The notes below the pieces were generated by a model, which saw only the letters and a list, made by a program, of their open reading frames with translations, ran no database searches and was not told the origin of the DNA. DNA of 64,000 bases from CAMTWZ01 sp041749075 (GTDB lineage: Bacteria; Bacteroidota; Rhodothermia; Balneolales; HLUCCA01): NCBI GenBank assembly GCA_041749075.1, contig JBGTBY010000035.1, positions 62,001-126,000 of the forward strand. Direction: 5' to 3'. Positions 58,681 to 64,000 of the stretch are shown here, in pieces. Numbering within the stretch: the stretch's first letter is position 1; each line of letters opens with the position of its first letter. The position numbers and the translations under genes are program-made.

Positions 58681-59258
58681 CAGAACTGCACAGTAGGTGC
58701 TTGTTCCGATCCTTCCGCCGCCTCGAAATACGCTTTCTGCTCGAATCCGATCAATCCGGCGATCAGATTCCGCGGAAATTGGCGCAATTGGGTATTGTAG
58801 GTGCGAACCGTGGTGTTGAAACGATTCCGTTCGGTTGAAATACGGTTCTCGGTGCCTTCCAACTGCACTTGCAGATCACGGAATGCCTGTGTGGCTTGCA
58901 ACTGAGGGTAGTTTTCAGCAACCACAAGGAGACGCGACAACGACGATTGCAGTCCGGCTTGGGCTTCTTGGAAGCGGGCAACGGCTTGCGGGTCGTTCAA
59001 GGCATCCGCAGATAGCTGGATGGAAGTAGCCCGGCTACGCGCATCGATCACCGCGGTCAACGTTTCCTGTTCGAAATCGGCTGCGCCACGGACCGTATTC
59101 ACCAAATTGGGAATCAAATCGGCACGGCGCTGGTACGCGGTGTTCACTTGGCCCCATGCCTCGTTCACACCTTCTTCGGCAGTTACAAGGTTGTTATTGA
59201 TAGACATGCCCCACAAGAGTAGGAGTACAAAGACTCCCAAAGCGATCCATTTTGACAT
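58680..59258 (-). CDS. lemA: LemA family protein
   Basis: A 192-residue protein with one N-terminal membrane helix and a helical bundle: NLVTAEEGVNEAWGQVNTAYQRRADLIPNLV (in parts), VIDARSRAT, ENYPQLQATQAFRDLQVQLEGTENRI (in parts) and RNRFNTTVRTYNTQLRQFP. Function is unclear; association with two TPM proteins is the commonest arrangement. It is first in the minus-strand operon. Confidence 0.93.
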   Translation of the reverse strand: MSKWIALGVFVLLLLWGMSINNNLVTAEEGVNEAWGQVNTAYQRRADLIPNLVNTVRGAADFEQETLTAVIDARSRATSIQLSADALNDPQAVARFQEAQAGLQSSLSRLLVVAENYPQLQATQAFRDLQVQLEGTENRISTERNRFNTTVRTYNTQLRQFPRNLIAGLIGFEQKAYFEAAEGSEQAPTVQF

Positions 59259-59336
59259 AGATTTACATTTGATTAGGTGAACTTAAACCGCCTAAAGATA
59301 CTATTTTCCGCCCTTCTCATCTCTTACAAGGATCGT

Positions 59337-60032
59337 GTGACCTTTCGTTTTGTTTACTTCGATATTGATGATACGCTATTAAATCATCGACATGCTGAGC
59401 GTGCCGCACTTCAGGAAGTCCGTAACGCCATACCCGTTCTACAGAAAATTCCCATCGAAACCCTATGGGAAACCTACAACCGCATCAACCGCGATTTATG
59501 GGATCAGTACGGCCATGGGGAAATCACCCGTGTGGACCTGCAACATCTTCGTTTTTCACTCACCCTGAGTGAATTGGGCATCCCGTTGTCTTTTCAGGAT
59601 ACCATCAGCCAGACGTACATGAAGCTGTATCGGCGTTTATGGTCGTGGATGCCGGATGCGGAACTAGCTTTGGCAGATATCTCAGCGAAATGGCCGATCG
59701 GATTCTTAACGAACGGTTTCTCCGAAGTCCAACAAGCCAAAGCCGAGAAATTCAAACTTCTTTCGATTTCGGATGTGTATGTGATTTCAGAAGATGTGGG
59801 TTGCATGAAACCATCCGCTTGCATCTTTCAACACGCGACAGAGCTTGCCGGGGTAGACAAATCCGAAATTCTTTACGTCGGTGATTCCTACAAGACCGAT
59901 ATCATCGGAGCGAAGCGTTTCGGATGGCAGACGGTATGGCTCACGGATCAATCCGTCGATCCGGAAGGTGTTGCGGATGTGATGATCAGCGGGATGGGGG
60001 AATTGAGATTGCGTCTCGATTATTTCAAATGA
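59337..60032 (+). CDS. HAD-family phosphatase (YjjG-like)
   Basis: A 231-residue HAD hydrolase with motif I FDIDDTLLNH (Asp9 and Asp11), motif II FLTNG, and motif III/IV with GCMKPSACIFQ and YVGDSYKTDIIGAKRFGWQTVWL. A helical C1 cap lies between motifs I and II. YjjG-type enzymes remove phosphate from nucleotides such as dUMP; the specific substrate is unknown. I choose the GTG that gives VTFRFVYFD; the frame extends 20 codons further upstream to another GTG, but that stretch has no family similarity. Confidence 0.85.
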   Translation: MTFRFVYFDIDDTLLNHRHAERAALQEVRNAIPVLQKIPIETLWETYNRINRDLWDQYGHGEITRVDLQHLRFSLTLSELGIPLSFQDTISQTYMKLYRRLWSWMPDAELALADISAKWPIGFLTNGFSEVQQAKAEKFKLLSISDVYVISEDVGCMKPSACIFQHATELAGVDKSEILYVGDSYKTDIIGAKRFGWQTVWLTDQSVDPEGVADVMISGMGELRLRLDYFK

Positions 60033-60135
60033 AAGGATAAATAATTACGAATTATTTCGTTTTTATTTCGTTCATTTGAAATTATGTGTAGATTCGAAGG
60101 GAAATATCCCACAAATCACTACACATGTTCCTGCA

Positions 60136-61833
60136 ATGAAACGAATTTTACTGTTCATCGCCGTCCTGCTCCAATCGCCGGTACAGGCTCAATTACCGAC
60201 TGTCTTTACGTATGCGGACTCCGACTCGATCATCGCGAATCCAGAGCGTGGATTGCAAAAGTACTCCATCACGAATTCGTCGTATTACACAACCGCGAAC
60301 TACTCCAGCATAAGCGAGTCTACGTTGCGAGGATGGAAAACAGGACCGGATAAGGTGAGCATCATCTACCGGTATTTTCTGATGGCGAATTATATGAATT
60401 CCGACATCAGCCAGACGTATCTGGACAACATTCAGATCGATTTTGACCGGATTCGCAATGCCGGACTCAAAATCTTAGTTCGTTTCTCTTACAGCAATCG
60501 TCAGGAAGCCGTACCTCAGCAACCGAACAAGGCTCAGATTTTGGCACACATCGCCCAATTGGCTCCGATATTGGAAGCGAATAAGGATGTGATTGTGGCT
60601 CATCAAGCCGGTTTCATCGGAACCTGGGGTGAGTGGTATTACACCAGTTCGCTCGAATTCGGTACCGATGGAAGCATTTCTCCGCAGCAGTGGGCCAACC
60701 GCAAAGAGATCATCGAAGCGATGCTCGCTGCCACTCCGGTCGAGATTCCGATCCAGGTACGCTATCCGCAGATCAAGCAGCAGATGTATGGCACATCGCG
60801 CTTAAGCGAAGAAACGGCCTATGAGAACACGCCGAACGCCCGCATCGGATTCTTCAACGACGCCTTTCTGAATATATGGGGCGATATGGGCACATTCCGC
60901 ATTAGCGGACAGAATACTCACCCAGCCGGCTCGGCCGATTACACCTATCTGACGAATGAAACCCAATTTCTGCCGATGTCGGGTGAGACCAACGGACTGA
61001 ATGCCGCTCGTACCCAAGGCGCGAATGCCATCGTGGAGATGAATAACACGAATTGGTCCATTATCAACCGGGATTATCACTCATCGGTGATCAATGGCTG
61101 GATCGCATCCGGACATTTTCCTGAAATGCTTCGTCGCCTGGGATACCGGTTCGTGCTTAAATCCAGCACGTTCCAGCAAAACGGTGCGAATATGGATGTG
61201 ACCTTGGATCTGGATAACGTCGGTTTCGCACGCCCGTTCATGGAGCGCAAAACCTATCTGGTTCTGAAACATGCCGGAAGTGGCGATGAAACTCGGGTCG
61301 AGATTCCGACTGACATCCGCACATGGGAAGGTGAGGTGTCTGTGACGGTTTCTGTTCCAACATCCGGTCTTGCCGATGGATTGCATGAAGCGTATTTGGA
61401 TTTGCCCGACACACGTTTGGATGATCGGGCCGATTATTCCATCCGTCTTGCGAATCCGGATATCTGGGACAAATCAAGCGGTCGCAACAAACTCGGCGTG
61501 ATCGATATCACGGATGCGGCGCTGAGCACACCCGACAATACCCGTGGGGATGTGCCTCAAGGCGCGGTTCTTCATTCAAATTATCCCAATCCGTTTAATC
61601 CATCGACCGTCATCGGGTACACAGTAGGGTCGCAAGATCTTGCGTCCCTACATGTAAAATTATCGGTGCATGATGCGTTAGGCCGTATGGTTGCCGTATT
61701 GGTGGATGAAACGCAAGCCGCAGGCGATTACCAGGTTCAGTGGAATGCGGCGCATCTGAGTTCGGGTGTGTATATGGTCCGCCTGGATGCGGCCGGATTC
61801 TCCCAGTCCATCCGTGCGACTTTGATGAAGTGA
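60136..61833 (+). CDS. Secreted DUF4874/DUF4832 protein with T9SS domain
   Basis: A 565-residue protein with a signal peptide ending at VQAQ (about 19). Residues about 20-190 look like DUF4874 (NPERGLQKYS, RYFLMANYMNSDI, ILVRFSYSN, GFIGTWGEWYYTS), a TIM-barrel-like glycoside-hydrolase relative, followed by DUF4832 (about 195-440; VRYPQIKQQMYG, RIGFFNDAFLNIWGDMGTF in parts). The sorting domain (NYPNPFNPSTVIGY to RATLMK) contains a palindromic insertion of about four extra residues. It probably acts on carbohydrate but this is inferred. I start at MKRILLFIA for the signal peptide. Confidence 0.82.
   Translation: MKRILLFIAVLLQSPVQAQLPTVFTYADSDSIIANPERGLQKYSITNSSYYTTANYSSISESTLRGWKTGPDKVSIIYRYFLMANYMNSDISQTYLDNIQIDFDRIRNAGLKILVRFSYSNRQEAVPQQPNKAQILAHIAQLAPILEANKDVIVAHQAGFIGTWGEWYYTSSLEFGTDGSISPQQWANRKEIIEAMLAATPVEIPIQVRYPQIKQQMYGTSRLSEETAYENTPNARIGFFNDAFLNIWGDMGTFRISGQNTHPAGSADYTYLTNETQFLPMSGETNGLNAARTQGANAIVEMNNTNWSIINRDYHSSVINGWIASGHFPEMLRRLGYRFVLKSSTFQQNGANMDVTLDLDNVGFARPFMERKTYLVLKHAGSGDETRVEIPTDIRTWEGEVSVTVSVPTSGLADGLHEAYLDLPDTRLDDRADYSIRLANPDIWDKSSGRNKLGVIDITDAALSTPDNTRGDVPQGAVLHSNYPNPFNPSTVIGYTVGSQDLASLHVKLSVHDALGRMVAVLVDETQAAGDYQVQWNAAHLSSGVYMVRLDAAGFSQSIRATLMK
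61618..61656 (+). repeat. Palindromic element inside a T9SS sorting domain
   Basis: A 39-base imperfect palindrome centred on AGATCT: outer arms TACA/TGTA, then GTAGGG/CCCTAC and CGCAAGA/TCTTGCG. It encodes part of YTVGSQDLASLHV between the first strand of the sorting domain and LSVHDALG, a site where the other T9SS proteins here are about four residues shorter. Confidence 0.8.
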
Positions 61834-61866
61834 GACAAGTCTTGAACAGGGGCGTAAGTTTATTGT

Positions 61867-61954
61867 CAGGGAGCAAATGAGCTAAGGAGTTTTTCTTGGG
61901 ATGCCTTAGCAAGTGCCTGCCAGAAACAAATCTCCATTTCTCTGTTGCTCCCTG
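61867..61954 (+). promoter_or_regulatory. Structured leader upstream of purL
   Basis: A perfect 10-bp pair CAGGGAGCAA (61867-61876) / TTGCTCCCTG (61945-61954) encloses a 7-bp hairpin GCTAAGG/CCTTAGC (61881-61910) and a 34-base single-stranded stretch. It ends 29 bases before the purL start codon. TATTTTGG (61971-61978) resembles a -7 box abutting the start codon. I recognise no known riboswitch class. Confidence 0.45.
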
Positions 61955-61983
61955 TTAATTAAAATCCCTGTATTTTGGCGGGC

Positions 61984-64000
61984 ATGAAATCCGAACCTCT
62001 CGTTACCCTCGAAATAGCCATCGAACACGGCCTCACCGCCGACGAATATCAAAAGATTCAGGATGTTCTGGGTCGTGTGCCAACGATCACCGAATTAGGT
62101 GTGTATTCGGTGATGTGGAGCGAGCACTGCTCCTATAAAAATTCCATCACCGTTCTCAAAACCCTACCACGCGACGGCAAAGCCCTGTTGGTGGGTGCTG
62201 GTGAAGAAAACGCAGGTTTGGTGGATATCGGAGACGGACTCGCCTGCGCCTTCAAGATCGAATCGCATAACCATCCATCTGCTGTCGAGCCCTATCAAGG
62301 TGCGGCAACGGGAGTCGGTGGAATCCATCGAGATATTTTCACGATGGGTGCGCGTCCGATCGCATCCTTGAACAGTTTGCGTTTCGGCTCATTAAAGCAG
62401 CCTCGCGTCCGGTTTCTGTTGGATGGGGTTGTGCGAGGCATCGGCGATTATGGCAATAGTTTCGGTGTGCCAACCGTGGCAGGTGAAATCTATTTTGATG
62501 ACAGTTACGAGGGAAATCCTCTGGTCAACGCCATGAGCGTGGGTATTGTGGAGGTCGGTAAGACGGTATCCGCTATTGCCGAGGGGCTTGGTAATCCCGT
62601 GATCATCGTAGGCAGCAGCACGGGTCGGGACGGCATTCATGGAGCCACCTTCGCGTCGGTTGAGATCAGCGAAGAAAGCGAGAAAAAGCGTCCGAGCGTT
62701 CAAGTCGGAGATCCGTTTACAGAGAAACTATTGTTGGAAGCATCGCTCGAAGCACTGAAAACCGGCGCCGTCGTCGGAATGCAAGACATGGGCGCGGCCG
62801 GCATAAGCTGTTCCTCATCCGAAATGAGCGCGAAAGGCAAGGTGGGGATGAAGATCAATCTGGATCTGGTCCCGATGCGCGAAGAAGGCATGACGGCGTA
62901 TGAGCTTCTCTTATCTGAAAGCCAGGAACGCATGTTGGTCGTGGCGCATAAAGGTCGCGAGCAGGAGATTTTGGATGTGTTTGAAAAATGGGATCTCCAT
63001 GCGGTCGTCATCGGACATGTGACTGACACCCAAGACGTCGAATATTGGATGCATGGTGAATGTAAAGCCCGCATCCCTGCCGATTCTCTGGTATTGGGTG
63101 GCGGCGCGCCTGTCTACATCCGTGAGACATCCAAACCGGCTTATTTAGCTGAGAAACAAGCTTTTGATGTGGATTCGATCGAAGATACTACGCCTTTGAG
63201 CGAACGCTTGCTCGAACTGATGCAAGCTCCAAACATCGCGTCCAAACGCTGGATTTTCGAGCAATACGATACGATGGTGCGTACGAATACCGTGATTGGG
63301 CCGGGTCCGTCGGATGCGGCCGTCATCCGACTGAAAGGCACAAACAAAGGTCTTGCCGTGAAAACCGATTGCAACGGTCGATTTGTGTATTTGAATCCGC
63401 GCAAAGGCGGACAAATCGCCGTCGCGGAAGCCGCTCGAAACGTCGTCTGCGCAGGAGGGAAGCCCCTCGCGATCACCAACTGCTTGAATTTTGGCAACCC
63501 GATGAAACCCGAAAACTATTGGGTGTTCAAAGAAGCCGTCGGCGGGATGGGGGATGCTTGCCGCGTGTTCGACACACCCGTGACCGGCGGAAATGTGAGT
63601 TTTTATAATGAAACACCGATTTCAGCCGTGTTTCCGACGCCTACCATCGGTATGCTCGGACTGGTGGAAAATGTGGAGCGTGATGCCACAACCGCATCCT
63701 TCAAATCCGATGAGGATGTGATCCTCTACATCGGGGCTCCGCGTGAGGGATTGGGCGGAAGCGAATATCTGAGTTGGTGCCATGGCTTGGTGACGGGCGA
63801 CGCTCCGCATCTCGACCTGGCCTTCGAAAAACAACTGCAGGACGCGCTATTGGCTGCGATCCGCAAAGGGTGGATCCGTAGCGCGCATGATATTTCGGAT
63901 GGGGGCTTGGCCACGACCTTGGCTGAATCTTGCATCTTCGGAAATCAGGGGGCCCGAGTGGATCTGGATTCATTGGGCGGCGCCACGCGCGAGGTGTTCT
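61984..64000 (+). CDS. purL: Phosphoribosylformylglycinamidine synthase, small-type PurL (cut by right edge)
   Basis: The frame runs from an ATG through the right edge, giving about 672 of the usual 740 or so residues. It is the PurL that works with PurS and PurQ in purine synthesis. Landmarks are SVMWSEHCSYKNS near 43, FKIESHNHPSAVEPYQGAATGVGGI (in parts) with the catalytic His, GGIHRDIFTMGARP, DMGAAGISCSSSEM, LAVKTDCNGRFVYLNPRKGG (in parts) and AHDISDGGLATTLAE, the second half of the duplicated ATP-grasp-like fold. purQ and purS are not in the window. Confidence 0.96.
   Translation, partial: MKSEPLVTLEIAIEHGLTADEYQKIQDVLGRVPTITELGVYSVMWSEHCSYKNSITVLKTLPRDGKALLVGAGEENAGLVDIGDGLACAFKIESHNHPSAVEPYQGAATGVGGIHRDIFTMGARPIASLNSLRFGSLKQPRVRFLLDGVVRGIGDYGNSFGVPTVAGEIYFDDSYEGNPLVNAMSVGIVEVGKTVSAIAEGLGNPVIIVGSSTGRDGIHGATFASVEISEESEKKRPSVQVGDPFTEKLLLEASLEALKTGAVVGMQDMGAAGISCSSSEMSAKGKVGMKINLDLVPMREEGMTAYELLLSESQERMLVVAHKGREQEILDVFEKWDLHAVVIGHVTDTQDVEYWMHGECKARIPADSLVLGGGAPVYIRETSKPAYLAEKQAFDVDSIEDTTPLSERLLELMQAPNIASKRWIFEQYDTMVRTNTVIGPGPSDAAVIRLKGTNKGLAVKTDCNGRFVYLNPRKGGQIAVAEAARNVVCAGGKPLAITNCLNFGNPMKPENYWVFKEAVGGMGDACRVFDTPVTGGNVSFYNETPISAVFPTPTIGMLGLVENVERDATTASFKSDEDVILYIGAPREGLGGSEYLSWCHGLVTGDAPHLDLAFEKQLQDALLAAIRKGWIRSAHDISDGGLATTLAESCIFGNQGARVDLDSLGGATREVF

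Overview
The window looks like a chromosomal segment of a free-living, prototrophic member of the Bacteroidota/Balneolota/Rhodothermota (FCB) assemblage. The evidence is four large secreted proteins and one smaller one ending in a type IX secretion (T9SS) sorting domain of the NPFNPST/NPFNPTT type, a TonB-dependent receptor, a Bacteroidota-type DUF2795 protein, an RRM protein, arginine synthesis through an N-acyl-ornithine carbamoyltransferase, TAnnTTTG-like promoter boxes and few Shine-Dalgarno sequences. I cannot fix the genus or decide between phyla from the sequence alone.

Layout. 1-0.8 kb: an Omp85 fragment and DUF2795 on the minus strand. 0.9-5.9 kb: a tightly overlapping run tatA-gatA-SDR-M28 lipoprotein-prmA-ppx. 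6-10.1 kb: RRM protein, ECF sigma factor, queG, a small T9SS protein and a repeat-rich stretch with an orphan antitoxin. 10.1-19.8 kb: the arginine operon argG-(P-loop protein)-argC-argD-argF'-argB-argE-argH, then a degenerate ADP-ribosylglycohydrolase-like gene; a leader ORF with three Arg codons and a terminator precede argG. 19.9-26.1 kb: osmC, metZ, a secreted phosphodiester glycosidase and a periplasmic-propeller histidine kinase. 26.2-33 kb: tRNA-Leu(CAA), a Fic protein, membrane proteins, an aldose epimerase relative, a CotH protein and a DUF4382 lipoprotein. 33-46.2 kb: the branched-chain amino acid operon ilvB-ilvN-ilvC-cimA-leuA-leuC-leuD-leuB-proC-alaC on the minus strand, with a Leu/Ile-rich leader peptide, and ilvD facing away from it. 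46.3-60 kb: exported msrA behind a structured leader, a CI-like HTH protein, an esterase, a nuclease-like hydrolase, DUF885, serB, pdxH, trmB, a broken toxin-antitoxin pair, DUF3047, a TonB receptor, two TPM proteins, lemA and a HAD phosphatase. 60.1-64 kb: a DUF4874/DUF4832 T9SS protein and the start of purL.

The most interesting points are these. (1) The arginine operon has no recognisable N-acylglutamate synthase but carries a BioD/DUF1611-like P-loop protein between argG and argC, and its carbamoyltransferase has Thr at the position known to separate acetyl from succinyl substrates. (2) Three biosynthetic or repair genes have candidate RNA leaders: ilvB (39-residue leader peptide, 19 residues Leu/Ile/Val), argG (leader peptide plus terminator) and msrA (minus-strand structured RNA ending in a terminator). 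(3) Intergenic gaps are filled with short-period arrays (units of 7, 8 or 10 bases), often extending over the stop codon of the adjoining gene; arrays or palindromes also sit inside the coding sequence of three T9SS sorting domains at the same hinge. (4) Two toxin-antitoxin loci appear decayed.

Most names rest on motif and family recall from the translated sequence, without database searches. Promoters and RNA structures are read by eye.
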